A stretch of DNA of 64,000 bases from Salminus brasiliensis (lineage: Eukaryota; Chordata; Actinopteri; Characiformes; Bryconidae). Both the position numbers and the translations under genes were made by a program. Positions 24,101-36,549 of this stretch are shown here, piece after piece (positions within the stretch are counted from its first letter, which is position 1; each line of letters starts with the position of its first letter). The notes under the pieces are model-generated. The model worked only from the letters and a program-made list of their open reading frames with translations. It had not been told where the DNA came from and ran no database searches. Location: the NCBI RefSeq assembly GCF_030463535.1, contig NC_132892.1:33720932-33784931 (forward strand), given 5' to 3'.

Positions 24101-24445
24101 GTAAGTACAGTTAGAGCTGAAGTACAGTTCACTGACTGAGAGGAGTACTCATCATAGACAGCAGAGTGGTTTATGTGCAATATACTGAGGTGCTATTGAG
24201 CCCTAAACTAATTTATCCCAGAATAGCACCATATACTTCTACCTTCTACCTTATACATCAATCACTCCATCACAATCTATGTATACTGCATATACTCAGT
24301 ACACAGAGTATAAAGAGGAAAGAAAGAGAAATAAATTACAGTTATGATGCATTTTTCCTGTTACACACCCTGTGCTCTAGATGACAATGGAGATATTGTG
24401 TACACACATCAATACAGATTAAATAAGTGATTCAAAGTAATATAG

Positions 24446-24690
24446 TCAAGTCAAGTCAAGTCAATTTTATTTGTATAGCGCTTTTTACAACTGTTGTTGT
24501 CACAAAGCAGCTTTACATAATTAGTACTTAAAAAAGGACAGAGACAGAGAAGAAAGAAGAAATAACATGAAGGGTCAAAGACCCCCGTGAGCAAGCCAAC
24601 GGCGAAAGTGGCAAGGAAAAACTCCCTCAGAGCTGGAGGAAGAAACCTTGGGAGGAACCAAGACTCACAAGGGGGACCCATCCTCCTCTG
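24446..24690. repeat. Second (TCAAG)n-headed interspersed fish repeat
   Basis: Begins gtcaagtcaagtcaagtcaattttatttgtatagcgc and contains the phrases ggcaaggaaaaactccctcag and ggaagaaaccttgggaggaacc, which are hallmarks of a widespread teleost repeat. It is a different family from the one at 23755 despite the same pentanucleotide head. Confidence 0.75.
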
Positions 24691-25182
24691 GCCAGACTAT
24701 TTAAACATTAATGATAAAAATTACCAAAGCAGATACAACAGAAAGTTGACAGTGGTGATATAGTCGCCAAAAGTGTAACTGTGGAGTACATACAAAGTAA
24801 GTCAAATTGATAAACTTGTGCACAACAGTAATATTACATAGCAAGAGCAACAGGTAAAATGTAGCCAAAAAGCAAAAAACCCAAAACCCCAAAAATACAA
24901 ACTGCTTTAGCATAGTGAAAGTCACTGTGTATCACAGTAAAATGAATTAAGAAAGCATTTTTGCATGTTTGCTTGAACAGGTTCAGAAGGGATGTTAAGA
25001 TTCTTGTTCTTAAGCATACTTATGTTTCTCAAGAACAAAAACGGAAGTGGCCACACAATCAGTTCTGGTTAAGACATCGCAGAGACAAAGTTAGAAACAA
25101 AGATAAAGACAAAAGACGAAGTGTGTAAGTAGACTACTGAAGTAGACTAGAGCTGGTGTAGATCTCTAACCCTAAACTCAAA
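24691..25182. promoter_or_regulatory. Intergenic DNA and 5' flank of gene 5
   Basis: At 25043-25050 ggaagtgg (ETS/PU.1-type core) lies 140 bases before the gene 5 start codon, in the family's usual place. At 25142-25165 gtagactagagctggtgtagatct is the shared 5' UTR phrase. Nothing else recognised. Confidence 0.45.
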
Positions 25183-27224
25183 ATGATGATCCACCTCTTT
25201 ACTTTGTATTTGATTTCAGGTAGGAACCTGCTCTTCTAAATAACCAGTTCTATCAGCAGTGTCAAATAAAGGCTTTACTTAGATGGACATTTTACCTTTT
25301 TAGTAGGTGATGGAGCCTTCAAAGAAGTGATGGCATATTCAGGAGGAGGAGTTCTCATCAAGTGTAAATATGAGAAAAAATACACAACAAACCCAAAGTA
25401 CTTCTGTAACAGTTTAGGGTTAAACTGTGCTGAACAGATCAGGGCAGGAGTTAGTAATGAGTAGGTAAATACTGGAAGATTCTCACTGTTTGATAAAACC
25501 AGCGCTGCAGAGTTCTGGGTGTTGATCAGTGAGCTCACTGTGGAGGACTCTGGAACGTACCAGTGTGCAGTTGATCTATCTTTGAAACTGGACATCTACA
25601 CATCAGTGAAACTGAAAATAAAGGAGGGTGAGTATCTCCTAAAACTGCACCTGTTTATTGTCCTAAACATCTACTTCTTAATCTCTTCTATAGAAATATG
25701 GACTAAGCAGATTTCATTTTTAATATTCACATCTGTTTTTATCAACCACATATCAAGGCTCACAAAACCTAATGTCTTCCCTTCCCATACCCAACCACTC
25801 CATTTACTTCATGCCCTCCCAAACTGCTTGTTTTGACACAGGCTACGTCTTAAGCTGACACTTAGTCTTTGTCATCCATCTATGAAATATTCACACAAAT
25901 ATTGAAAAAAAAGTTGTTCATTGACTGGAGGCTGACAAATCACCAACCTGTAGGTAGTTTGCCCCTAAAGTGAGGTACTGCAAATTCTGTCTGGTAGGCA
26001 ATGATTATGCTATACTGTGGGGAATAATAATAAGTGTTTAATCTCATTGTCAGATTTTTACTATGAAAAGAGCATCCATGTAAATAGTCATGTAGGAGGA
26101 AGAGTGAACATCAGCTGCCAATACCCAAAATCTCACAGGACAGACCCCAAGTTTCTTTGTAAGAAAGTGGGCAATTGTTTTGTAATTACTGACTGCAATT
26201 ACAACTCTCATGTTAAAGAGAGGGGAAGATGGATAAAGGAGAGAAATCTCTCTCTGCATGATGATGGAAACCAAATCTGTGAGCATCAACAAACTGACTG
26301 AGGAAGATTCTGGCAAATACTGGTGTGGAGCTGAATCAGAATGGGAAACAAGGAATCTGGGATATAAGGTTTATTTTACACAGGTCAAACTCAGCGTTAC
26401 AGGTGAGTAGATACCATTTTACATTAGTTTGTGGATATCCTTAAGCCTTTTAATCCTGTCAGTGTCTGAGGTAGAACCAAGAAAAATATGTGTGATTAAT
26501 ATTAAGGCAACAATCCCTACAATGTTAGCGGAAATTATTTACATAGGTATGAGTATAGTACATGTAACCTTTTAACAAATACTAACAATTTCTAAATGTG
26601 GAAGTGAGAATATGTAGTGATTCATTCAGCTATTTTCTCTTCCACATTAAACATTAATCATCATTTCTGAGCATTTTAAAACTGAGTTATGTAAGTTATG
26701 TGTCTTCACAGGTCTATTTGATTGCTTGTTAATAAATGTGCCAGGCACTTTCAGAATTTGTATGCCTATATATCAGAAAAGAAAACACTTAATTTTCTTA
26801 TATTTGTCACCATTACTAGGAAGAACACAAGCAAGAACATCACCCCACCCCTTGTTATCAACCCCAACTCTACAGTGCACAAAAGAAAACATACAGAAAA
26901 GCACTGGAATATCCTCATTTGATACTAAAAGTACTAAAATATATAATGCACATTTGAAAAATGTAGTTAATCAGTAATAGCAATTTCAGAACCAGGAACA
27001 TTGCTTCCTTCAGAATTTCTGCCATACTTGTCAAAATGAATGGTTCTAAGACAAAGAAAGTAATATGAAATACAGAGTAGAGAGCAGAGAGCAGATTTCC
27101 ATTGCACTAAACAGTAAAACATCCTCACAAGTAGGGATGGACAATATGAAAATATTTTACTGTTTTATTGTGAAAACAGTAAAACCGATACCGTACTTGT
27201 TTCACTGTGGATAATCACACACTT

Positions 27225-27575
27225 CTCAGCCCCAATGATGCACCCAAGGATGAGCCAGATTGTCTCTAATTAACTATTAATTAAATTTTGCCAATACACC
27301 TATCAGAAGCTTCCAAAGACATGACATCATCATATGGACTGTCCCAAATTGTCATAGTAATCTTAGTGTATTTAAACTTTTGACTTAAGAAAGTAATAAA
27401 AACTGCTCTAAAAATACTTCTCATTATTCTGGCATTTAGCAAATAGAAATAATTTTAGTAACCCTAATTGACGTAAAATGAGAAAAGATTTTTTTTAATT
27501 TCATGTCAGACAGTGGAACAAAAATGCATGTGTCTTTTTATATAGTATATGTAAATGTCTGGTTTCAACTGTATA
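27225..27575 (-). mobile_element. Sleeping-Beauty-like Tc1 fragment
   Basis: Matches the right end of the element at 3656-4735 over about 340 bases: gatgagccaga, ttattctggcatttagcaaatagaaat, tcatgtcagacagtg, and the terminal ctggtttcaactgtata. The transposase core is absent. It lies directly upstream of the broken TM exon of gene 5. Confidence 0.8.
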
Positions 27576-28222
27576 TAGAGGGAATAATATTTTTTCAATT
27601 ATGATTGTGTTTCCTGCTTCCTCTTTGATCACTGTTGTGTCTGTGATTCTGGATTTGCTTGTGACCGGACTCTTATTCTTCACAGTCAGTCTCCTAAAGA
27701 GACTTCGAAAGAATCAAGGTACAACCACATACTTACAGTATTGGACTGCTTAATGAGAAATGATGACACTGATTTAATTAGAAAAGGTTTAGCTGATGTC
27801 AAAACATACTGTATACATCAGTATTGGTGACATACAACTTGAAGTCCTGGTCTGCATGTACAAATATGTGCAGGTCATTATTTGATTTTGCTGCATTGTG
27901 GTATACATGTTTTTGATTAGTATGCATGTGCAGAAGTCCTGGTAACAGAACTGACATACAGTGTTCAGGTACATACACAGTCATCAGTATTCAGGCTAAC
28001 TCACCAAAGCTTTTCCACACCATACAGTATTTTGTACAGACATTTCCTGCATGAAGACATCTGAGACATACTATGATGACACTCTGGTAATTTATTTTCT
28101 CAAGCACTTTACTCATTCCCAAGATTTACTTATTCCCAAGACTTACTCATTCCCAGTATCTGGTTATAGAAAAGGTATCTGTATATCATTGTTTGTCCAC
28201 TAAGACTGACAATGATGTACAG

Positions 28223-28237
28223 ATGTTGCCCTCTGCT
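28223..28237 (-). promoter_or_regulatory. CTCF-like site, gene 5 intron
   Basis: Plus strand gttgccctctgctgg. The reverse complement CCAGCAGAGGGCAAC matches the CTCF core at 14 of 15 positions. It has the same intron position and orientation as the other copies and has survived in a pseudogene. Confidence 0.5.
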
Positions 28238-28402
28238 GGCTGTACATGAACATGCATTAGGATAGCTAGAGTAAGGACAGATAGAAATGAACATGCTCTC
28301 AGAAAGCTTTTAGAAAGTTTTAAGAAACTAATTTTCTTATTTTCATATTTTCCAGATGCAACCACAAGCCAGTCTCTTGTTGCTCCTTCAAACAACTGCA
28401 GG

Positions 28403-29514
28403 GTGAGTAATAAGTATATTACTTATTTATATAATTTAAAATGATATTCTAACTTTTGTACTACTAGATGTGTAATAGAACAACCACCATTGGTTCTGTA
28501 AATAGTCATGCTGGTAATATATACAGTATATGTCTTATATATTTACAATAAAGACATGTCCAAATGCTTGTGGATATCAATTCTAATGCATGAATTACTG
28601 TAAGTTACACCGGCTGCTGACACAGCTTGTTCAGTCCCTGTAGGAAGTACTGTCAATAGAACAGGATTCTCTGGAGCAGATAAACATGAACCTATCCACC
28701 TTTACTACTGAACAATGGGGTGGCCATCTTTGTTTACTTTCTGTTAAAAACTCCAGAGCAACAGCAGACTACACTGATATGTATTATAATCACAGCCATA
28801 ATAATCATCCAACATGTGTAGTATTAAATGTTCAGTTATGTTTTTTTTATTTGTTAAGTGATTACAAATATAAATACCATTTTCTTTAGTACACCAGAGA
28901 ACAGACACTTTTGCTCCCCATTCTGATGGTTGATGGGAACATTACCTGAAGCTGCTGGCCTAGATGTTCTTAATAAAGAGCTTGATGAGTGTACAAACAT
29001 CAGAGAAGTGTGTGTGCAGCAAACTTAACCACAGCTTACTGAGCTTACTTCCTGTGTTAAACATGTTGTGCTCTAGATGGCAGTAGAGGCCTTCTAGTTT
29101 AGTTGATAATCAACAACATGACCATGCATATTCAAGGACAGAGCTCACACACTAAAATATATATATATACTGTAGATTGTGGCAAACGAAACTCACATAT
29201 ATACTCACAATTTACACATACATGCAATACTTAATCATCCTGGAAAAAGCCTAAGGCTAAGGAAAAACCAAGGAACTTGGTTCAATTCAGGCCACTTGAT
29301 GCCAAGGTATCATGCACTTATTTCAAAGCACTGTGATGCACATTTCACACTGTCTTGTTGTGGTTTACAATGACCTATCAGTTAATGAATGACATGAACC
29401 TGTCATCACCTTTTTTTTAGATGCAGCTAAAGACAAAGCAGAGGCACACAGTCAGACAGAGCTAGGGAGGTACAACATTCAAAGTGTCTAAAATGGAGTA
29501 GAATTGATAAGTAA
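28403..29514. other. Intergenic DNA with MITE piece
   Basis: About 28545-28700 matches the left part of the MITE copies at 54165 and 57045 (cctgtaggaagtactgtcaatagaacaggattctctggagcagataaacatgaacct). A CTCF-like match gctctagatggcagt lies at 29070-29084. A weak copy of the family 5' flank (agatgcagctaaagacaaagcagaggcacac) lies at 29420-29450. Confidence 0.5.
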
Positions 29515-30259
29515 CTTAAAATAAAGATTATCCTCATCTTAGGTAAGGAACATTATTAATAAATATATCTATCAGCAGTGTCAAATTACAGTTCTAACTA
29601 GATAAAATAATTGTCTTTTTTGTATGTGGTGGGGCCTCCAGGGAAGTGACAGGATATTCAGGAGGAGTTGTTCTCATCAAGTGTAAATATGAGAAACATT
29701 ACATATCAAACCCAAAGTAATTCTTTAAGGCTTTAGGATTAAATTGTGCTAATCAGATCAAGAGAGGTTAGTAATGAGTGGGTAAATACAGGAAGATTTT
29801 TACTGTAAAATCAGCACTGCAGAGTTCTGGATGTTCATCAGCGAGCCCACTGTACAGGACTCTGGAACATATCAGTGTGCAGTTGATAAATGTTTGAAAG
29901 TAGACATCTACACACCAGTAAAACTAAAGATAAATAAAAGCATCTCCCACCACTGCACCTTCTAGCACCATTAGTATCAGGTACAGTGTGGATGAATCTA
30001 CATAATCATAAAAAAGTCATAAAAAGTGTTTTACAAAGTTATAAATTTAGTACCCACTCATTTTAACACTGTTATCACAGATTCTATCCTCAGGGATTTA
30101 CAGTCCTACAGTTCAGTCTTTCTTTAGAGCACGAAGATGCTAGAAATGAACTGTTTCCCATGTCTCCTACTCTTTAGAGCTTTGGATACATAGTTGTTAA
30201 GCCTTGAGCATAGAAAAAACAATAAAGGCTGTACTGATTTGTTAGCATGCAATTATCAC

Positions 30260-30405
30260 CACCCTACCTCATTGCCAACTCATCTCAAAAGTATTGGGTG
30301 AAGCATTGCTCCACAGTTCAATGCTTGGGGCTTTATACCCCTCTAATCCACAACAGCATTAAGCATGGTGCCACTATGTCCATGTTTCTCTGCTCCAGAG
30401 AAAAA
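30260..30405 (-). mobile_element. MITE fragment
   Basis: Reverse copy of the MITE seen at 54165 and 57045: caactcatctcaaaagtattgggtg, gctccacagttcaatgcttggggctttatacccctct, ggtgccactatgtccatg. It lies inside gene 6. Confidence 0.65.
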
Positions 30406-30597
30406 AAAATAATGGAATGAGGTATTATGTTATTGTAAAAACATTCCATTCCATTATTACTTATTACTTATTTCATAGATCCACTCATTCCAAATTTCAA
30501 ATTTTACCATTTTAGGTAAAAATGTTAAACTGAAAGACACATATAGAGAGAGAGAATTGGTCACTAGGCCTCAGTGGAGAAAGAGTGATGCACAGAT

Positions 30598-30612
30598 GCT
30601 GCCCTCTGTTGA
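30598..30612 (-). promoter_or_regulatory. CTCF-like site, gene 6 intron
   Basis: Plus strand gctgccctctgttga. The reverse complement matches the CTCF core at 13 of 15. It is retained although the gene around it has decayed. Confidence 0.4.
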
Positions 30613-31410
30613 CTCTAAATGAAAGACACTAGGAGACCCAAAGTAAGAATAGACTTAAACACAAACTTTATGTGTCATACATATTTGAATGGAATCATTT
30701 ACTAATAATGTAATGTTATGGTACTCCTCAGATCCAGCCTCAACAACAAACCAATCCTTCAGTGTCTCCTCAAACAACCACATTGTGAGAAATTAGTGTA
30801 TTTATTTATTTATTTATTTAAAATCTTATACACAATATATTCAATAAACAACCAGTAAGTACAATATATGGTTGCTTATTATTATAAGAATGTTAATTAA
30901 CAGCCATTAAGATACATTACATCTTAAAATAAATATTCCATGTCAATACTAATGCCTCAGATGTTACACAGTTAATAATTAACCTAAGCAGTTCAAACTA
31001 CCTGGTTAAACAAAGTAGTTCAAAACAAACTAAGCAGTCTAAACTGTTTGGTTAATAAGTACACAAGCATTAATTAGGGGCATTAAATTAGGTGCAAGAC
31101 TCATTGCTAAATTATTAAAATGTGTAAAAATGTCTTAGTAATGTGTTACAGTAAGGAGTAATGCATCAAGCATGTGTGATGATTTAGGTAAAACTTAATT
31201 AGCATGTCCACATTCCTTAATGAAGAGCACTGTTAAGTGCCTTTTTCAGCCATCTCCCTCACACAGTGAAGTGTCTATTCTACTGCTCAACCCCTTAGAT
31301 GTCTCTCAAACTAGCAATGTTTATGGCAATGTTCACTTACCCAAAAAAAAACTAGGCCTTTTCAAATCCTGTTTATACTATAGCTCAACTACCATCACAC
31401 CATCATGATC

Positions 31411-31846
31411 ATCTTGCCAACTTAAATGATCTACACTCCTGCACAACAGTAATCTGTACCTAGTAAACTACTAACCTCTAAAGAAGAAAGGCTTATTACA
31501 CACTAAAGTGTATTATTCAGGGAATACAAGGACCTCTGTTCAAACTGGTGGGGCTATTTTTTGGTAATAGAAATTTGTAACAACATTTTAGGCCTGCTGC
31601 ACTGTTTAAGGGGTTGAGCAAAAAATGTTTTATGTGCTGCTACATCATGAAACACGCAACAAGCTCCAACACAACTCAAAGCCAGAGTTAAAAAGGGAAG
31701 TGGGCATGGCATGTGTTTGTGGTTTAGATGCTGCTGAAGATGTAGAGTAGAGACACATAGCTTTACAAAGAGTGAGTGTTTCAAAGTCTCTGATATCTGA
31801 CTGATGTGGACAAGAGTTGGTGTGGATCTGAGAACCTGAATTCAGA
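31411..31846 (+). promoter_or_regulatory. 5' flank of gene 7
   Basis: ggaagtgggcatggcatg from 31696 carries the ETS/PU.1-type core about 150 bases before the start codon and closely matches 19955. The 5' UTR phrase gagttggtgtggatctgagaac at about 31812 is the family's. No TATA box is obvious. Confidence 0.5.
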
Positions 31847-34800
31847 ATGAAGATCTTCCTCATGTTCACCCTCCACCTGATGTCAAGTAAGGACCTACAC
31901 TTGTAAATAATCATCATCATCAGCAGTGTCACATGAAGGCTGTACTTAGATGGACATTTGGCTTCTTTTAGTAGGTGGGGAAACCTTCAACAAAGTGACA
32001 GGGTACTCAGGAGGAAGCGTTCTCATTAAGTGTAAATATGACAAATCTTACATATCAACTCCAAAGTATTTCTGTAAGATGTTGATGCTAAAATGTGCCA
32101 ACCAGATCAGTACAATTGTTAAAAAGGAGTGGGCTGATCCTGGAAAATTCTCACTGTTTGATAACACCAGCACTGCAGAGTTACAGGTGTTGATCAGAGA
32201 TCTCACTGTGGAAGACTCTGGGATGTACCGGTGTGTAGCTTCTAAAGATTCAAAACAAAGCATTTGCTCAACAATGGAACTGAAGATAATGGAACTGAAC
32301 AAAGGTCAGTGTCTACTCTGGTAGCATCTGTTTATTTTCCCAAACCTCCAGAATTACTAGCATTTGTGAAGTACATTTATTCATCTGTCCATTCACATTC
32401 TAGTCTGAAATCTTTGGCAGCAAGAGGAAGAGTTAATTAAGTTCACATTATACTTAACTGTAACATAACACCATATCATTACTGGGTCTGAAAAGATAAC
32501 CCCGATACACAAGCAGTAATCATGTTTCTATGTAAACATATGCATGTGACCAATGAGTTGGTACTGATCAGTTAGTCGTGACGTAAGTCTTCTGATGTAG
32601 TTTGTTGCTTCACAAGTTAAATAATCTGTAGTCAGTATAAAATCCCAATACCAATAGAAATAATGGAATAATTCCTTTGACAGGTCTGCACTATGATAAA
32701 AGTATCAACCTAGTTGGTCATGTAAAAGGAGATCTGAACATCAGCTGCAAATACCCAACAGCCCTTAAAAATAAAAACAAGTTTTTCTGCAAGAGACTGG
32801 GCAGTACTGGTTGTAATTATAAAACACCTGTTGAAGAGGGCAAAAAATGGATAAAGGTTGGACTATTCTCCTTCTATGATGACAGAGAAACAGATATCTT
32901 TACTGTGAGCAGCAGCAACCTGACTAAGGGAGAATACTGGTGTGGAGCTGAATCAGACTGGGAATCTGATCATGGATACAAGGTTTATATCACACAGATC
33001 AATCACAGAGTTACTAGTGAGTAGATACTACATTGACTTAATCTGTTTTCACTTTTTTTGGAATGCTTTGGGATGTTTTTACTTTAGTTTTTACATGCAT
33101 TAATTTAAACATGCAATTAGCTGATTACAAACTGTGATTAATAAACTGCTAAAATATATTTTTTAGTAATAAGCCTGTTCTGAAAATGTATTTGTTCTTG
33201 TAAAACGTAGGGAGCAAAAGTATAAAGTTTACAGTACAAAGTACAGTATTAAGTACAGTAACAAAGCAACAATACTTTGTTACTTGTCACCTCTGTTAGT
33301 ACATCCTACCTGGACTAGAACTAGTAGTACCAGTAGTTATAGTAGTATTTTCAAGACCTGAAGAAAAAGTTACATATGCACATTTCTTTGACATGTGATT
33401 AACATTAATAGCATTTAAATGAGGAACTGAGAAGAGCCTGAAATAGCACCCCAGAATTATTAGCACATGGCTGTTGATTTTCTGAAAAACATTCACTTTA
33501 ATAATCACAAAGCTCCTCTAATGAGAGATTGATGTCCATATATTAAGGTGTTTTAGGTGTTTGTGATGAGCATCTTGCCATCTTTTTTGCTTAAAATGAA
33601 AATGATAAAGCTTCTATTCCTTTACATGGCATTTATAGACAGCAAATGCTCATTCTCTCACATATGAGAGAAAACTCTTCAGCTAAAAAATAGCTAATTA
33701 GTTTAAAACCTCATCAGGTACACAAACTGTATGTATCCTGATAAAGCTGTATTAAGACTGCAATAATGCACATAGATATTCTAACAAATTCACATTTAAC
33801 TCCTCAGGTCCTAATATTCTATCACTGTCTTCAACAAGCACAAGTTCACTGACCATGAATCCAACCACGCTCTTGAGTTCTACGACCACATTACCTTCAT
33901 CTGGTGATAAATGTGCTTATACACAATCTGTAGTACACACCAAGTCTACTCATATGTCATCACTTCTTAATGATTACTGAATAAAACTGATTTGATAATT
34001 GTGTTTCCATATTCCTAGCATCAGCACCTTCAGCTGCCCCTGTGATCACTGTTGTATCGGTGATTGTGGTGCTGCTTCTGATTGGAATCTTAGTCTTCAT
34101 TTTTATACTCCAAAAAAGAAACAACAATCAAGGTACCATCACACACAGCCACACAAACACACACACAGGCTCTTAACACTCTCTACTTCAGGGTTGCTGT
34201 GGCATGGCTGATCCTGCATGATAACTATGGCTTTCTAATCTGGGATAGGAATAAATAATTTCATTGTACTGTACAGGTACATTTTGGTTGGTAAAGTGTA
34301 GTGGTAACAGGACCACAATGTACATGGTAGACTATGGTATTAATTGAAAATTCTTTATTTGACCCCTGCATACCTCATATACACATTAAACTAATAGTAT
34401 TTAGTAATACTAGTAATAGTAATTAGAACAAAAAAGCTATTACATGGTATTTAGTTATGGAATTCTGAAAGTTACTTTTAAAGCAGCAGCAGTTAACCCA
34501 AAATTATTTACTAGAGGTTGTAATGAAAGCATAAATTAATTCACATTTGATATATAAATCTGAGGCATTAAAAAAATATCCAAAATACAAAACATCAAGA
34601 TCATTTTCTCCAACCGGTTTGGAGCCCTGGCCTTAGTGCGATTTTTACAAACTATAGGCATATCAATGCCGTCATGTAAAACCTTTGTCTTTAAAATGGC
34701 AACTTTACAGCACAAAAATACATTGTCTTAGCTTACAATGAAAGTCAATTATTTTATTCCATGTTAATTTTGAGCATTGCTATTGGTCCATTCATCATGA

Positions 34801-35583
34801 CATTCTAAGACAATATAAAGAACTGTCAGATTCACATGTCAAAAACTGAAAAACAGATCAAATGAAAATGTGTTTATGGGGCAGCAATGATATTTGGAAC
34901 TTGAAACTGACTATATCAAGTACACCTCTGTTGGCTTACAAAGAAAAAAACAACTGAGACAGCAGGCTTACTAACTAAAAGTGATAGATGCTGCCCTCTG
35001 CTGGCTAGCAATAATGAGGCTTGAAATAAAGACAGTATACACATTCTCAGATTAATCCAAATAACAGTTTGAATAGTAATTCAAGTAATGAATATCATGC
35101 CTTAAACACTTACCAAGTATTTTAATTGTGTTATGTATAATTGCTTTTACATCAACATATCTCTCCTCAGACCCACAGTCAACCACAAGCCAATCCCTCA
35201 GAGGCCCCTCAAACAACCACATGGTAAGTAATAAGTGTGTAAGCATAAGTCAATCACTGCTGTACAAATATGCAGCAATTAAATGCATGCAATGCTAATC
35301 TGTAGCTGAAACATCTTAAATCACAGACAAAATCTAGTCATGTAAATTGCCTTAAAATTACTAAAAGGGTAAATTGTCTTTAACCCAGCAGGTACCCGTG
35401 GCTATCTATGAGGAGTTTAAAGACACCAGATGTCCTCTTGCCTCAGGCACCAGAGCTTCCACAGTCTACTCTACTGTCAACCTGTCCACAAATCCATCGC
35501 AAACGGTCTATGACAACATCCAATTACCTGCAAACCTCTGTGATTTTACAAATCCTGTTTATTCTACAGCTCAACTACCATAA
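31847..35583 (+). CDS. Gene 7: CD300/pIgR-like receptor, 386 aa, shortened tail
   Basis: Seven exons: 31847-31886, 31972-32304, 32684-33016, 33808-33903, 34019-34132, 35171-35223, 35392-35583. Signal peptide start MKIFLMFTLHLMS. Ig1 has the KC, YFC, KC and DSGMYRC cysteines. Ig2 lacks three residues that all paralogs have before GEYWC (LTKGEYWC against LTEEDSGEYWC), so the Asp that normally salt-bridges the Ig fold is gone. Signal exon and Ig2 end in A rather than G before the donor, changing one residue at each junction. Stalk is Ser/Thr-rich. TM is uncharged. The tail has YEEF, YSTV, YDNI (YxN) and YSTA, then a TAA caused by a one-base loss relative to gene 2; the family's later YxxV motifs are lost. 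AG-CAG at 35386-35391 is a possible alternative acceptor adding one codon. I score it as a likely expressed gene, with the Ig2 defect a caution. Confidence 0.82.
34990..35004 (-). promoter_or_regulatory. Consensus CTCF-like site, gene 7 intron
   Basis: Plus strand gctgccctctgctgg. The reverse complement CCAGCAGAGGGCAGC fits CCASYAGRKGGCRSY at all 15 positions. It lies about 170 bases before the cytoplasmic exon. Confidence 0.6.
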
Positions 35584-36549
35584 ACCATCCTGATCAGTAT
35601 ATCTACTCCACAGCCCTATTACCTATTATTATCAATGTAGATGAAGGTAGTGACTGACTTACATTTGCAAAAGAAGCTCTCAAGCAGCAAGCATACATAC
35701 ATGATCACTTTAGGTGATTATATTTCATTTATAAATAAATCTGCCTCACTAAGTAAGTACATTGATTAACATATTGCTACATACAGTTATATGCAAAAAC
35801 TTTGTCTCTTATTTAAATATGGATTTTCATTTGATCTTCATTTGAAAAAAATATTAAGATTCAGAAATGAATACTTGTTTTACTGCAATTGTATTAAAAT
35901 TTAGTTTTTTTTTGTTCATCAGTTTCTGAAGCCCTGAATCGCAGTTTTACATTCACAGATTTGGTTCTTACTGCATTGTAGCCCAAACCTTGTAGAGTGT
36001 GTTAGTTTTGTTTTATGTTTCCCAGTTTTCTATTAAACTGCTTGGCTTCCTCCCTGTCCCAGGTGTATTACTTTGGTTACCTGGTTTGTGTTGTCAAGTG
36101 CTTTTTACTTTCTAGTTTTGCCCATTAGATTGCTGTACCTGTTTTATTTGTTTTTGTTACCCTGTGTCCTGTTTTCAATAAAGTCTTGCATTGTCCAACC
36201 CTGCAAGTGTTTCCTTGTGTTCACTGCCATGTCTGACCCAACATGACAGATACTGCTCTCAAGATTGATCTCAAGCAAAAAACACTTTTTTAATTAAGGC
36301 AGAAATATATTATAATTCTGCCTTAACTATAATCAATAAACTCAATTTTAATTATCATAAGTCTGCAGTTCTTAAAAAATTTCAGTTGTGATATTTATTA
36401 CATTATTTACTTTTGCTGGGTTACTTGTGATTTTAATCTGTGTTGTATGTAAATGCAGTTGACTTATAATTTACATTATTGCAAGGTTAACTTAAAGTGT
36501 TGAATATTCTATCTTTTAAAATGATGTAGCCATGTAAAGTGTTACTCTA
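35584..36549. other. 3' flank of gene 7 with a repeat tail
   Basis: At 35985-36250 a T-rich block ends in caataaagtcttgcattgtccaaccctgc and ctgacccaacatgacag. This looks like the end of an interspersed element (possibly a solo LTR or other retroelement) with its own AATAAA at 36177. The rest is AT-rich with no gene. Confidence 0.4.

Larger units (their letters stand above)
25183..28402 (+). pseudogene. Gene 5: CD300/pIgR-like pseudogene with nonsense and frameshift
   Basis: Signal exon 25183-25219 (MMIHLFTLYLIS), Ig1 25304-25627, Ig2 26054-26402. Ig1 has an in-frame TAG at 25462-25464 where the paralogs have TGG (the W of SNEW); the rest of the exon stays open. Ig2 is 349 bases, not a multiple of three: about five bases (of tttac/ttcac before tgtgagcatcaac) are missing near 26278, shifting the frame, although DSGKYWC is still readable in the next frame. 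A stalk-like exon lies at about 26819-26945 without a clear donor. A Sleeping-Beauty-like fragment sits at 27225-27575. The TM exon (about 27604-27718) has lost its AG acceptor. The cytoplasmic exon 28356-28402 is intact, but no last exon is found. Few lesions in the Ig part suggest recent inactivation. Confidence 0.85.
29515..31410 (+). pseudogene. Gene 6: strongly decayed CD300/pIgR-like pseudogene
   Basis: A signal-exon relic at 29520-29541 has ATA where paralogs have ATG, and is shortened. Ig1 at 29624-29940 has lost its AG acceptor (tttttgta for tttttagta), has a TAA where the YFC motif should be, carries several small deletions and has lost the gtgag donor. No Ig2 or TM exon is recognisable. 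A cytoplasmic exon relic lies at about 30732-30784 (gatccagcctcaacaacaaaccaatcc). A last-exon relic lies at about 31290-31400 (gtctctcaaactagcaatgtttatggcaat, then caaatcctgtttatactatagctcaactacca). Confidence 0.8.

Noticed and set aside
36177-36182. AATAAA as the poly(A) signal of gene 7
   Set aside because: It sits inside a block that looks like the end of an interspersed element, about 600 bases after the stop; possible but not supported.
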